Assembly (NCBI GenBank): GCA_938020505.1
Contig: CALIHR010000026.1
Location: 1 to 64,000, forward strand
Source: an uncultured Actinobaculum sp.
GTDB taxonomy: Bacteria; Actinomycetota; Actinomycetes; Actinomycetales; Actinomycetaceae
Direction: 5' to 3'
Length of the DNA stretch: 64,000 bases
Under the pieces are notes generated by a model. It worked only from the letters and a program-made list of their open reading frames with translations, did not search any database and was not told the origin of the DNA. Position 1 is the first letter of the stretch. Each line of letters begins with the position of its first letter. Both the position numbers and the translations under genes were made by a program. Shown piece after piece: positions 36,031 to 47,199 of this stretch.

Positions 36031-36849
36031 ATGCATCGACGCATCGCGGCGGCTTTTGGCGCGGCACTGTTCCTCTTGTCCGCATGCGGCGACGACGCCG
36101 TTTCGAATTCGACTGGCTCCCCGTCCGGCGGCGCATCGGGAAAGGCGGCCAAGGTCAACGTGTTCGCGGCGGCCTCCCTCAAGGAGTCCTTCGGAGAGAT
36201 GGAGAAGAAGTTCGAATCTGCGCATCCCGACGTCGACCTCGTCTTCAACTTCGCAGGCTCTCAGGAACTCGTCGAACAAATCAACTCCGGCGCCCCGGCC
36301 GACGTCGTCGCCACGGCCAACACATCGACGATGGACGCGCTCAAGTCCAAGGGCAAGGTCGCAGACACGAAGGTCTTCGCTTCGAACACCCTCGTCCTCA
36401 TCACGCCCAAGGGAAACCCCGCGAAGATCACAGGCCTCGATTCGTCCCTGGACAAGGCCAAGCTCGTCATCTGCACTCCCAAGGCGTCCGCGGGCGGCAA
36501 GACGGTGCCGTGCGGAACCGCGACCGCCGCGCTCGTCAAGAAGCTCGGCGTGAAGCTCAACCCCGTTTCCGAGGAGCAGAAGGTGACAGACGTTCGCAGC
36601 AAAGTGATATCGGGCGAGGCCGACGCAGGCATCGTCTATCGCACGGACGCCGTCGCCGGCGGCAAAGAGGTCGAGACAATCGAGATTCCCGGCGCCGACA
36701 CGATTGTCAACAATTACCCGGTCGGAGTGGTCAAGGAGTCTAAGAATTCGGCCAAAGCCAAGGCCTTCGCCGACTATGTGACATCGCGGGAGGGGCAGGC
36801 GACGCTCAAGAAGCACGGCTTCAACGAGGCCGGGGCCGGTGGGCGATAG
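36031..36849 (+). CDS. modA: Molybdate ABC transporter substrate-binding lipoprotein
   Basis: Captures molybdate outside the membrane. The 272-residue protein has a signal peptide with lipobox LSAC (Cys19), then a periplasmic-binding-protein fold starting KVNVFAAASLKESFGEMEKKFE, with the oxyanion-binding FNFAGSQELVEQI, ADVVATANTSTMD and EADAGIVYRTDA segments. ATG at 36031 follows ACGGAGAACAAC. The end overlaps modBC by 11 bases. It supplies molybdenum for the neighbouring cofactor and nitrate reductase genes. Confidence 0.94.
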   Translation: MHRRIAAAFGAALFLLSACGDDAVSNSTGSPSGGASGKAAKVNVFAAASLKESFGEMEKKFESAHPDVDLVFNFAGSQELVEQINSGAPADVVATANTSTMDALKSKGKVADTKVFASNTLVLITPKGNPAKITGLDSSLDKAKLVICTPKASAGGKTVPCGTATAALVKKLGVKLNPVSEEQKVTDVRSKVISGEADAGIVYRTDAVAGGKEVETIEIPGADTIVNNYPVGVVKESKNSAKAKAFADYVTSREGQATLKKHGFNEAGAGGR

Positions 36850-38881
36850 GCGTCCTCGCACCCGGAAGCGGCGTGCGAGGCGCGTGAACGTCTCACCCTT
36901 GCCTTGGTGGCTCGTTCTCTTTGCTTCGGCCAGCGCCGCGTATCTCGTCCTCCCGCTCGTTTTTATGGGATCGAGGGTGCCGTGGGACCAATTCCCCGCG
37001 GTGCTTTCGAGCGACGAGGCGGCGGACGCCCTCTCGTTGAGCCTGAAGACGTGCGCCGCAGCCTTGGCGATCGACCTAGTCCTGGGAGTTCCCCTGGCCG
37101 TGGCCCTTTCGAGAGACTGGCGAGGCGTCGGCGTTCTGCGCGTGCTCGTCGCGCTCCCGCTCGCCCTTCCGCCGGTTGTCGCAGGCATCGCCTTGGTCGC
37201 CGCCTTCGGCCGAAGAGGCGTTCTCGGCTCGCAGCTGGAGGCTTTCGGCGTGACCGTCGCCTTCACAACGGCGGCGGTCGTTCTTGCCCAGGTGTTCGTC
37301 TCTCTGCCGTTTTTGGTCGTGACTCTCGAAGCGGCGCTCAGGTCGCGCCCGCGTGGCTTAGAGGAGACGGCCGCCAGCCTGGGCGCCCGGCCTACGCGTG
37401 TGCTTGCGAGCGTCACCCTTCCCATGGTCGTTCCGGGTGTGGCGCGCGGCGCGGCGCTCGCGTTGGCGCGCTGCCTCGGGGAGTTCGGCGCCACGCTGAC
37501 TTTCGCCGGATCGCTCCAGGGAATCACGCGCACGCTTCCGATTCAGGTCTATCTGGCGCGCGAATCGGCGGACAAGACGGATCTGGTCCTCGGCATCATC
37601 CTCGTGGGCGTTGCGGCCCTCGTCGTCGCCGCGACCGAGATGCCCGCCAGAGGCAGGAGGCGCGTGCGCGAGGAGGAAAGCCTCGACGACGGAGGCAACC
37701 CCGACGCCGTCGACGCTCCGCAGCCCTCGCAGCCCGTAGAGAAGACGGCTGTTCCCCTTCGCGTGGAGGGGAGAGTCGTCGAACGCGGATGGGACGTTTC
37801 CATCGACGTCGGAGCGGGCGAGGTCCTGGCGGTCATGGGCCACAACGGGGCGGGAAAGTCGACGCTCGCCGAGGTCCTCTCCGGCTCTCTCGCGCTGGAC
37901 TCCGGCACGGTGAAAATTGGAGACCTCACCGTGGACGCCGCCGGAGCCTTCATTCCGCCGCGAGGGCGCGGCGTGGCGATGGTCAGCCAGAATCCCCGGA
38001 TATTCGAACACATGACAGTGTTGGCGAATGTCGCCTTCCCTCTCGTGTGCCGCGGATTCCCGCGCGCCCGGGCGCGGCGGCTCGCCCGCGAGCAACTGAG
38101 GAAGGTCGGCTGCGAGCGGCTCGCCGCGCGCCGCGGCGGCCAACTTTCGGGAGGCCAGGCGGCCCGCGTCGCGCTCGCCCGGGCGCTTGTCTTCTCGCCC
38201 CGCCTGCTCATTCTCGACGAGCCGACGGCCGCCCTCGACGTCGAAGCGAGCTCGCGAGTGGGGGCGATACTCGTCGATCGGCTGAAATCAGACGGGACGA
38301 CAACCGTTCTCGTGACCCACGACGTGGCCGAGGCCGTCGAGCTGGGCACGCGCATGATAGTGCTGGAACGCGGAAGGGTCGTCGAGGACGGCTCGCCGGC
38401 CGAGATTCTGGCCCGCCCGGTCAGCGCTTTTGGAGCGAGCCTCGCCGGGCTCAACGCCGTCGCGGGAGTCTTGAAGACCGACGGGGACGGGCTTCCGTCG
38501 ATCGACGTCGGCGGCGGGCAAGGGCTCACGGCCGCAGAGGCATCCGGGATCGCCGCCGGGCAGCCTGTGACGTTCATGTTCGCGCCGGAGGCGGTCGCTC
38601 TCTCCTCCGGGAAGGTCGTCGGATCGGCGCGGTCGTCTTTGCCGGCGACGGTCGAAAGGGTGAGCACCGTGGGAGGCCTAGTCACCGTCCGACTTCGCTT
38701 TCCAAACGGGGCGCCCTTCAACGCGAGGATCACCCCGGCGGCGCTCGCCGAACTGGCGCTCACGCCCGGCGACGACGCGGTCGCCACGGTCAAGGCCACG
38801 CAGATACGCGCAGTGGGCGCGGGGCGCGGCGTTTCGGCGGCGGAGGCACGCAATCGCCCCGCGGCGGGCACACTCGCGTGA
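36839..38881 (+). CDS. modBC: Fused molybdate ABC permease-ATPase (ModB-ModC)
   Basis: 680 residues joining a ModB permease (about residues 20-270, with the EAA-type loop EETAASLGARPTRVLASVTLPMV) to a ModC ATPase. Walker A GHNGAGKST is at ~334-342, LSGGQ at ~436, Walker B LLILDEPTAALD and the switch His in LVTHDVAEA. A C-terminal TOBE-type domain follows (residues ~560-650). The linker (~275-310) is Asp/Pro/Arg-rich. GTG at 36839 overlaps modA; a GTG at 36884 is an alternative. The fused order allows 1:1 production of permease and ATPase. Confidence 0.92.
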   Translation: MGDRRPRTRKRRARRVNVSPLPWWLVLFASASAAYLVLPLVFMGSRVPWDQFPAVLSSDEAADALSLSLKTCAAALAIDLVLGVPLAVALSRDWRGVGVLRVLVALPLALPPVVAGIALVAAFGRRGVLGSQLEAFGVTVAFTTAAVVLAQVFVSLPFLVVTLEAALRSRPRGLEETAASLGARPTRVLASVTLPMVVPGVARGAALALARCLGEFGATLTFAGSLQGITRTLPIQVYLARESADKTDLVLGIILVGVAALVVAATEMPARGRRRVREEESLDDGGNPDAVDAPQPSQPVEKTAVPLRVEGRVVERGWDVSIDVGAGEVLAVMGHNGAGKSTLAEVLSGSLALDSGTVKIGDLTVDAAGAFIPPRGRGVAMVSQNPRIFEHMTVLANVAFPLVCRGFPRARARRLAREQLRKVGCERLAARRGGQLSGGQAARVALARALVFSPRLLILDEPTAALDVEASSRVGAILVDRLKSDGTTTVLVTHDVAEAVELGTRMIVLERGRVVEDGSPAEILARPVSAFGASLAGLNAVAGVLKTDGDGLPSIDVGGGQGLTAAEASGIAAGQPVTFMFAPEAVALSSGKVVGSARSSLPATVERVSTVGGLVTVRLRFPNGAPFNARITPAALAELALTPGDDAVATVKATQIRAVGAGRGVSAAEARNRPAAGTLA

Positions 38882-38964
38882 AGCGGCGGGCACACGCAGC
38901 CGTCCCGCGCGGGGCACGCTCAGGTGAAACGGCATACACGCCCAGGTGAAGCAGTGGACACGCT
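38878..38964. repeat. 22-base degenerate repeats between modBC and guaB
   Basis: Units at 38921-38942 and 38943-38964 share CAGGTGAA-C-G----ACACGC; a third degenerate copy overlaps the modBC stop codon near 38878. Confidence 0.55.
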
Positions 38965-39001
38965 CACATCGATACGCGGAGCGTCGCATCCTTTCACACC
39001 G

Positions 39002-39007
39002 TAAGAT
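39002..39007 (+). promoter_or_regulatory. -10 element of guaB (leaderless start)
   Basis: TAAGAT ends exactly 6 bases before the guaB ATG (39014). There is no Shine-Dalgarno. The -35 is unclear. Confidence 0.5.
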
Positions 39008-39013
39008 TGCGCC

Positions 39014-40516
39014 ATGAGCACTCGCGATCCCTTTGAATTCGTTGGTTTGACGTACGACGACGTCCTTTTGCTCCCGCGTGAAACCGACGTCATCCCCTCC
39101 GAGGTGGACACTGCGAGCCGCCTGACCCGCAAGCTTTCGCTCAAAACGCCTCTGGTTTCGGCAGCGATGGACACCGTGACCGAGTCCCGGATGGCCATCG
39201 CGATGGCCCGCCAGGGCGGAATTGGAATCATCCACCGCAACCTCGCCGTCGACGCCCAGGCCGAGCAGGTCCGCCAGGTCAAGCGCTCCGAATCCGGCAT
39301 GGTCCACGATCCGGCGACGATCGGGCCCGAGGCGACGATCGCCGAGCTGGACGCGTTGTGCGCGAAATACCGCATCTCGGGTTTGCCCGTCGTCGACCGG
39401 GATGACAAACTCCTGGGAATCATCACCAACCGCGATCTGCGCTTCATCCCCGAAAGCGAGTTCGCCGTGCGCACCGTTCGCGAGACGATGACCGCGATGC
39501 CTCTTGTGACCGCCGAAAAAGACGTTTCCCGGGAGGAGGCGGCGCGCCTTCTGGCCCAGCACAAGATCGAAAAGCTGCCGCTCATCGACGGCGAGGGACG
39601 GCTGACCGGCCTCATCACGGTCAAAGACTTCGTCAAAACGCAGCAGTATCCGAATGCCTCAAAGGACGCCGACGGCCGCCTGCTCGTCGGGGCGGGGGTC
39701 GGCTATCTCTCCGACTCTTGGGAGCGCGCAGGCGCCCTCGCCGAGGAGGGAGTCGACGTGCTTGTCATCGACTCGGCGAACGGGGAGGCGAAGTTGGCCC
39801 TGGACATGATTCGGCGGCTCCGATCGGATTCGGCCTTCGACGGCGTCGAGATCGTCGGCGGAAACGTCGCGACGAGGGAAGGCGCGCAGGCGCTCATCGA
39901 CGCCGGCGTCGACGCCGTGAAGGTCGGCGTGGGGCCGGGGTCGATTTGCACCACGCGCGTCGTGGCCGGCGTCGGCGTCCCCCAGGTGACGGCGGTCTAC
40001 GAGTCCTCCAAAGCCTGCGGCCCCGCCGGCGTCCCGCTCATCGCCGACGGAGGCCTCCAGTATTCGGGCGACATCGGCAAGGCCATCGTGGCCGGCGCCG
40101 ACGTCGTGATGCTCGGCTCCCTCCTGGCGGGGTGCGAAGAGACGCCCGGCGAGATCGTCTTCGTCAACGGCAAGCAGTTCAAGCACTATCGGGGAATGGG
40201 CTCGCTCGGCGCGATGTCCTCGCGAGGCAAGCGCTCCTACTCGAAAGACCGCTACTTCCAGAGCGACGTCTCTTCCGACGACAAAATCATCCCGGAGGGG
40301 ATCGAGGGGCAGGTGCCCTTCCGAGGAACCCTTTCCTCCGTTCTCGGCACGCTTTTGGGCGGCCTGCACCAGACGATGTTCTACACGGGCTCCAGAACGA
40401 TTCCCGAGCTCAAGGAAAACGGCCGTTTCGTGCGAATCACGTCCGCGGGCTTGCGCGAGTCGCATCCGCACGACGTTCAGATGACCGTGGAGGCGCCGAA
40501 CTACTCGGGCCGCTGA
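39014..40516 (+). CDS. guaB: IMP dehydrogenase
   Basis: Oxidises IMP to XMP with NAD, the committed step to guanine nucleotides. The 500-residue TIM-barrel enzyme has the N-terminal LTYDDVLLLP, two CBS domains (about residues 95-215), the catalytic loop GPGSICTTRVVAGVG with the active-site Cys, the phosphate-binding ADGGLQYSGDI, and the flap (KRYF-equivalent GKRSYSKDRYFQ). It ends 13 bases from the convergent exonuclease gene; no terminator is visible between them. Confidence 0.97.
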   Translation: MSTRDPFEFVGLTYDDVLLLPRETDVIPSEVDTASRLTRKLSLKTPLVSAAMDTVTESRMAIAMARQGGIGIIHRNLAVDAQAEQVRQVKRSESGMVHDPATIGPEATIAELDALCAKYRISGLPVVDRDDKLLGIITNRDLRFIPESEFAVRTVRETMTAMPLVTAEKDVSREEAARLLAQHKIEKLPLIDGEGRLTGLITVKDFVKTQQYPNASKDADGRLLVGAGVGYLSDSWERAGALAEEGVDVLVIDSANGEAKLALDMIRRLRSDSAFDGVEIVGGNVATREGAQALIDAGVDAVKVGVGPGSICTTRVVAGVGVPQVTAVYESSKACGPAGVPLIADGGLQYSGDIGKAIVAGADVVMLGSLLAGCEETPGEIVFVNGKQFKHYRGMGSLGAMSSRGKRSYSKDRYFQSDVSSDDKIIPEGIEGQVPFRGTLSSVLGTLLGGLHQTMFYTGSRTIPELKENGRFVRITSAGLRESHPHDVQMTVEAPNYSGR

Positions 40517-40529
40517 GAGCCTCGTTCTG

Positions 40530-41252
40530 TCAGCCGCGCGGCTCGGCGACCGGCCAATCGAAGGAGTCCGTGAACTCACGGCCCCTCTCAGCGGCTTTGC
40601 GTGCGAGAAAGGCCATGAAATCGGCGTGCGTCTCGCATTCCCTCTCCTGCAGGTCCTCCAATTCGGCGCGCGCGAACTCCGGGAATTTGCGGACTATCGC
40701 GGCCAGCAGGCGCAGCGTGGCCAGAACGTCGGCCTCGGCGTTGTGAAAATGGTCCTCGGCATGGACGCCGTAATGGCGGCAGAGGTCCTCGAGCCGCCTT
40801 TTCCCCTTGCGATATCGGTCGGCCGAGCGGTCGAGCAGGTACGGGTCGACGACGGGGAAGACTTCGCCGCCCAGCCTCTCGGCCAAGGTGGGCAGCCCGT
40901 GTCTGTCCAATTCGCTCTCTAGAAGGGTGAAATCGTAGGTCGCGTTGAAGGCGACCGCCGGATGTCCGCGCCCCATGTGCCCGGCCAGGAGCGCCGCGAC
41001 TTCTTCGAGGACCTCGTCCGAGGGCCTGCCTTCGGCGCGCGCCTGCTCCGTCGTGATCCCGTGCACCGCGCTTGCCCGTTCGGGTATCTCGACGCCGGGA
41101 TCGGCGAGCCAGTAGCGTTTCGACACCCCTTCCTCCGTCACGGCGACGAGCGAGCAAGTCACGAGGCGGTCCCGCTTCGGATCTATTCCCGTCGTCTCCG
41201 TGTCGAAGCCGATCACCGGCGAGGAGGTCCAGATTGCGTTCTCTTCGTCCAT
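40530..41252 (-). CDS. DnaQ-like 3'-5' exonuclease
   Basis: 240-residue DEDDh-type exonuclease, similar to the epsilon proofreading fold. ExoI motif is FDTETTGIDP, ExoII is AFNATYDFTLLESEL, and ExoIII is HFHNAEADVLATLRL, where the HxAxxD pattern fits DEDDh. It probably trims DNA or RNA; not necessarily the replicative proofreader. The start at 41252 (MDEENAIWTSS) has TACCAT 6 bases upstream and no Shine-Dalgarno. It sits between guaB and guaB3 on the opposite strand. Confidence 0.88.
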   Translation of the reverse strand: MDEENAIWTSSPVIGFDTETTGIDPKRDRLVTCSLVAVTEEGVSKRYWLADPGVEIPERASAVHGITTEQARAEGRPSDEVLEEVAALLAGHMGRGHPAVAFNATYDFTLLESELDRHGLPTLAERLGGEVFPVVDPYLLDRSADRYRKGKRRLEDLCRHYGVHAEDHFHNAEADVLATLRLLAAIVRKFPEFARAELEDLQERECETHADFMAFLARKAAERGREFTDSFDWPVAEPRG

Positions 41253-41258
41253 GGCTTC

Positions 41259-41264
41259 ATGGTA
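41259..41264 (-). promoter_or_regulatory. -10 element of exonuclease gene (leaderless start)
   Basis: TACCAT on the minus strand ends exactly 6 bases before the ATG at 41252. Confidence 0.45.
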
Positions 41265-41464
41265 TCGGCGGGGACCGACGCTTTTCCGTCTCCATTCTCC
41301 CGCTCGCCGACGGAGGCCCACAGCTTCGCCGACGGGGTCGGCCTGCCGCTCCGCGGGCCGGCGTTCGCCACCTGCTTGTCGCGCCCCGTCAGGCGCCGGC
41401 CTGCCCGGCGCCTGACGGGTAACACGCGGCCGGGCCGGACGGCTGACTCGCATAGGCGGCGCGG

Positions 41465-41470
41465 TAGGCT
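41465..41470 (+). promoter_or_regulatory. -10 element of guaB3 (leaderless start)
   Basis: TAGGCT ends exactly 6 bases before the GTG at 41477; CTGACT lies 16 bases upstream as a possible -35. Confidence 0.45.
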
Positions 41471-41476
41471 TGAGGC

Positions 41477-42586
41477 GTGAGCGAGATCGAGATAGGACGG
41501 GGAAAGAGGGCGCGTCGCGCCTACACGCTGGACGACGTCGCCGTCGTCCCAAGAAGGCGCACCCGCGACGCCGACGAAGTCTCCACTTCCTGGCAGTTCG
41601 ACGCCTACCACTTAGACATCCCGGTTCTTTCGGCCCCCATGGATTCGGTTTCCTCCCCGGCCACGGCGATCGAGATCGGAAGGCTCGGCGGGGTGGGGGT
41701 CCTCGATCTGGAGGGCCTGTGGACGCGTTACGAGGATCCTGCGGAGGAGTTCGCCCGAATCGCCCGGGCCGATCCCAAAGAGGCCACCTCCTTGTTTCAA
41801 CGTCTCTATTCGACGCCCGTCAAACGAGACCTCATTTTTTCCCGACTGGCAGAAATCCGCTCCGCGGGGGTCCCCGTGGCCGGGGCGCTGTCGCCCGGAC
41901 GCACGCAGGATCTGTGGAAGACGGTCGTCGATGCGGGAGTGGACCTTTTCGTCATTCGCGGCACAACGGTTTCCGCCGAGCACGTCTCCGCTTCCCGGGA
42001 ACCGCTCAATCTCAAGCGTTTCATCTACGAACTGGAGGTGCCCGTCCTGGTCGGCGGCGCCGTGACCTACACCGGCGCGCTCCATCTCATGCGCACCGGC
42101 GCGGCCGGCGTGCTCGCCGGATACGGGGGAGGGGCCGCCTCCGCGACCCGCCGAACGGTGGGGATAGCCGCCCCCATGGCAACCGCCGTGGCCGACATCG
42201 CCGCGGCGCGCCGAGATTACCTCGACGAGTCAGGCGGACGCTACGTCCACGTCATCGCCGACGGGTCGGTTTCGACCTCCGGCGACCTCGTGAAGGCGAT
42301 AGCCTGCGGGGCCGACGCCGTCATGCTCGGCACCGCCTTGGCCAGGGCTGCGGAAGCTCCCGGCCGCGGATGGCATTGGGGGCCCGAGGCGTGGCATGGC
42401 ACGCTCCCCAGGGGCGAGCGGGTCAAGGTCGCCACGGTCGGACGCCTCCGCGACATCCTCAACGGCCCGTCCCACCAGGCCTCCGGGTTCACCAACTTCA
42501 TGGGGGCGCTGCGCCACGCGATGGCCGCCAACGGATACCTCGACCTCAAGGAGTTCCAGCGGGCGGAGCTGGTCGTCACGGCATAG
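41477..42586 (+). CDS. guaB3: GuaB3-type IMP dehydrogenase-family protein
   Basis: 369-residue actinobacterial paralogue of IMP dehydrogenase without CBS domains. It keeps the N-terminal YTLDDVAVVPRRRTRD, the barrel segments VLSAPMDSVSS and VIADGSVSTSGDLVKAIACGADAVMLGTALA, but the loop that holds the catalytic Cys in GuaB reads AGYGGGAASATRRTVG with no Cys. It is therefore unlikely to act as a classical IMPDH. The GTG start at 41477 matches a leaderless promoter. Related genes stand next to guaB2 in mycobacteria; here the two are separated only by the exonuclease gene. Confidence 0.9.
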   Translation: MSEIEIGRGKRARRAYTLDDVAVVPRRRTRDADEVSTSWQFDAYHLDIPVLSAPMDSVSSPATAIEIGRLGGVGVLDLEGLWTRYEDPAEEFARIARADPKEATSLFQRLYSTPVKRDLIFSRLAEIRSAGVPVAGALSPGRTQDLWKTVVDAGVDLFVIRGTTVSAEHVSASREPLNLKRFIYELEVPVLVGGAVTYTGALHLMRTGAAGVLAGYGGGAASATRRTVGIAAPMATAVADIAAARRDYLDESGGRYVHVIADGSVSTSGDLVKAIACGADAVMLGTALARAAEAPGRGWHWGPEAWHGTLPRGERVKVATVGRLRDILNGPSHQASGFTNFMGALRHAMAANGYLDLKEFQRAELVVTA

Positions 42587-42645
42587 CGTCCGAGGCCTGC
42601 GACGGCGCAAGCCGACGTCGAGAATCCGAGTTTCCGGTTCAAACG

Positions 42646-42704
42646 GCGACAAGCCGGCCGCCGAAGGGGCGGCTTTCGCGCGCCTTCGGCGGCCGGCTTG
42701 TCGC
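42646..42704. terminator. Long bidirectional terminator
   Basis: Perfect 22-base inverted repeat (arms 42646-42667 and 42683-42704) with a 15-base loop, between convergent guaB3 and the deacetylase gene. Very GC-rich, with no T-run, as is common in actinobacteria. Confidence 0.75.
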
Positions 42705-42714
42705 AGGCTTCGGC

Positions 42715-44241
42715 CTACTTGACGTTGTGCTGGCTGAAGATCCTGTGGCCGACGTAGGGAGTCATGTCGTCTCCCATCAGCTGAGGAACCGTCACCAGGG
42801 TGTATCCCTTCGCCCGGAGCTGGTCGATCAGCCCGGGGACGGCGTCGACCGAGCTGGCGTGGATGTCATGCATGAGAATGACCGAACCGGGCCTGGCCCC
42901 CGCGAGCGCGCGCTGCGTTGTGACGGCCGCATTCTTGTTCTTCCAGTCCTCGGTGTCCACGTCCCACCTCGTCTCAGCCATGCCGTTCTCGCCGATGGCC
43001 TTGAGCACTGCCGCGTTCGACGAACCGTACGGGGGCCTCATGAGCACGGGCGCCGGCGCCCCGGCTTGGACGATCGAGTCGGAGGTGTTCTTGAGCTGCT
43101 TGTGGAGCTCTTCGGGATTGAGCTTCGTCAACTGAGGGTGGTTCCACGAATGGTTGCCGACGGAATGGCCCTCGGCGGCCTCCTTCTTGACGATGTCCGG
43201 ACGGGACTTCACGTTCTTGCCTATGGTGAAGAAGGTCGCGCGCACGCCCTTTTCCCTCAGCACTGCGAGCAGCCTGTCGGTCTGGTCGCCGGGGCCGTCG
43301 TCGAAGGTCAGCGCCACGCAGGAAGCAACCCTGCAATCGACGTCGGGCTTCGGAATCGGCTTGTTTTCGGGCTTTGGAATGGGAACGGGATTGGCTTTCT
43401 TCATTATTCCCGAGCGGAGCCTCTTTCCGTCCTCGGTCAGGAGCTTCTCCACGTCGCGGCTTGCCACTCGATAGGAATCGAAGCCGTTCTCTTTGTCGTT
43501 GGGCGCCCTAAGCACAAGGGACCCGTCGCTTTGGAAGAAGACGCCCGCAGAGCTCATGCCGCTTTGAGGATCGGGAGAGGCCGACGGTGTCGGCGCCGAC
43601 GTCGAAGAGGCCGACGCCGACGGCGTCGCGGTCGGCGTGGAATCCGAGCTCGGCCTCGCCGTCGGGGAGTCGGAATTCGGCTTCAAAGCGCGCTTTATCG
43701 ACATACTCACCGACGTCTTGAGCGAAAGGGATTCGAGGGCGCGGACAACCTTGTTCTTTCCAGATTGGGTGAGCAAATCCTGCGACTGCTTGACGGACTT
43801 GTCGCTCATGTCGAGGTACCAAGTCTGGGTCGAAACGGCCTTCTTGCCCTGCACGTGCTTCGTCGAATCAACGGCGAAGCAGACGATCGTTCCGCTGGCG
43901 CCGCAAACTCCGGGCGACATCGTCAAGTATTCCTTGGACGAAGGCCGAGACAGCTTCCTTTGCTCCTGCACAGCCCAAAGATTGACCTTTGACGCCAAGA
44001 CGTCCGGATTCGCCACGTGAACGAGCGAGCTGTGAGGCGCCGCGGCGCTCTTTTCCGTTCCAACGTCCAACCCTTCGACCGTTTCCGGGCCGTTGAGCGA
44101 AATCGGACGCACTTTGGCGATCGAAATGGCCTTTTCTGTCGGGCGCGTCGTCGCCGAAGCCGCGTGTGTCTGGCTGCTGGCCGCGCACGAAGCGATGGAC
44201 AGGCACACCAAGCCCACCGCAATGTTTTTATGTGAACGCAT
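42715..44241 (-). CDS. Polysaccharide deacetylase lipoprotein
   Basis: 508-residue exported lipoprotein (lipobox IASC, Cys19). Residues ~30-225 form an N-terminal domain of unknown type. A Ser/Thr/Pro/Ala linker (~230-265) follows, then a short domain and a Pro/Lys spacer. The C-terminal NodB domain has the metal and catalytic motifs LTFDDGPGDQTDRLL and HSVGNHSWNHP plus MRPPYGSSNAAVL and VILMHDIHASSV. It probably removes N-acetyl groups from peptidoglycan or another wall glycan, which can give lysozyme resistance. ATG at 44241 has GGAG five bases away. Confidence 0.9.
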   Translation of the reverse strand: MRSHKNIAVGLVCLSIASCAASSQTHAASATTRPTEKAISIAKVRPISLNGPETVEGLDVGTEKSAAAPHSSLVHVANPDVLASKVNLWAVQEQRKLSRPSSKEYLTMSPGVCGASGTIVCFAVDSTKHVQGKKAVSTQTWYLDMSDKSVKQSQDLLTQSGKNKVVRALESLSLKTSVSMSIKRALKPNSDSPTARPSSDSTPTATPSASASSTSAPTPSASPDPQSGMSSAGVFFQSDGSLVLRAPNDKENGFDSYRVASRDVEKLLTEDGKRLRSGIMKKANPVPIPKPENKPIPKPDVDCRVASCVALTFDDGPGDQTDRLLAVLREKGVRATFFTIGKNVKSRPDIVKKEAAEGHSVGNHSWNHPQLTKLNPEELHKQLKNTSDSIVQAGAPAPVLMRPPYGSSNAAVLKAIGENGMAETRWDVDTEDWKNKNAAVTTQRALAGARPGSVILMHDIHASSVDAVPGLIDQLRAKGYTLVTVPQLMGDDMTPYVGHRIFSQHNVK

Positions 44242-44270
44242 CTTCACTCCATTGTCTTCTTTTGATGCTT

Positions 44271-44720
44271 TTAGCCGCCGTAGCGGTAGATATTTGTCTG
44301 CCTTGCCGTGAATCCAGATCTCATATAGAGACGGTTTGCGGCTTCGCGAGACGGACGCGAGGTGAGATCGACGGATTTCGCGCCGATTTGTTTGGCGTGA
44401 GCAATGGCAGCCTCGACGAGGGCCCGCCCTGCTCCCTGCCCGCGGGCGGCGGAATCGACGACGACGTCTTCGATCCACGCGCGCTTGCCCGTGGGGATGA
44501 TGAATGTGGCGAGGGTGAGCATTCCCAAGATTCGAAGTGAATCGTCCTCGGCTCCCGTCGGCACGCCTTCATAGACGAACAGATAGGTCGCCGGCTGGGA
44601 GAGGAATTCGTCGAGCTGCTCGTCGTTCAGCGGAGGAGCGGACGAGGACAGCTGCGGGATCAGCCCATTGACTGCCTCCAGCAGGCCAGGTTCTGCCTCG
44701 GCCACAAGCTTGACGGGCAT
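44271..44720 (-). CDS. GNAT-family acetyltransferase
   Basis: 149-residue N-acetyltransferase with the acetyl-CoA loop in IEDVVVDSAARGQGAGRALVEAAI and the C-terminal SREAANRLYMRSGFTARQTNIYRY. Substrate unknown. ATG at 44720 has AAGGAAAGGCAC upstream. It precedes the deacetylase by 29 bases on the same strand, so the two may be cotranscribed. A 24-base perfect palindrome lies 77 bases upstream. Confidence 0.85.
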   Translation of the reverse strand: MPVKLVAEAEPGLLEAVNGLIPQLSSSAPPLNDEQLDEFLSQPATYLFVYEGVPTGAEDDSLRILGMLTLATFIIPTGKRAWIEDVVVDSAARGQGAGRALVEAAIAHAKQIGAKSVDLTSRPSREAANRLYMRSGFTARQTNIYRYGG

Positions 44721-44796
44721 GTGCCTTTCCTTTCGATTGTTTCTCTTTCAATGTTTTTGCGCGATAAACGGCTGACTGAGACTTTACGTCAAGGCT

Positions 44797-44820
44797 GCCC
44801 CTAATATCGATATTAGGGGC
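44797..44820. promoter_or_regulatory. Perfect 24-base palindrome upstream of GNAT gene
   Basis: GCCCCTAATATC followed by its exact reverse complement, with no spacer. The AT-rich centre in GC-rich surroundings and lack of loop fit a dimeric regulator site better than a hairpin. It lies between the GNAT gene and the end of nadE, on the GNAT side. Confidence 0.6.
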
Positions 44821-44906
44821 GGGAGAGTTGCGCATCCCATTCGGGTAAGGGGAGAAAGCCCCGTCTGCGGCGACTGGCCCCGCCTTCCGTCCTTTTCCGT
44901 GCGCCG

Positions 44907-47096
<2,190 letters not shown>

Positions 47097-47199
47097 GGTA
47101 CAAGTCTGCCAGACGGATCCGACGCAAAAGATCCGACGCAGAGTCGAGACGCCGAGTCGGGGCGCTTCCCAAGCGGCCTAAAGCGATTCTCCAGGCGGC

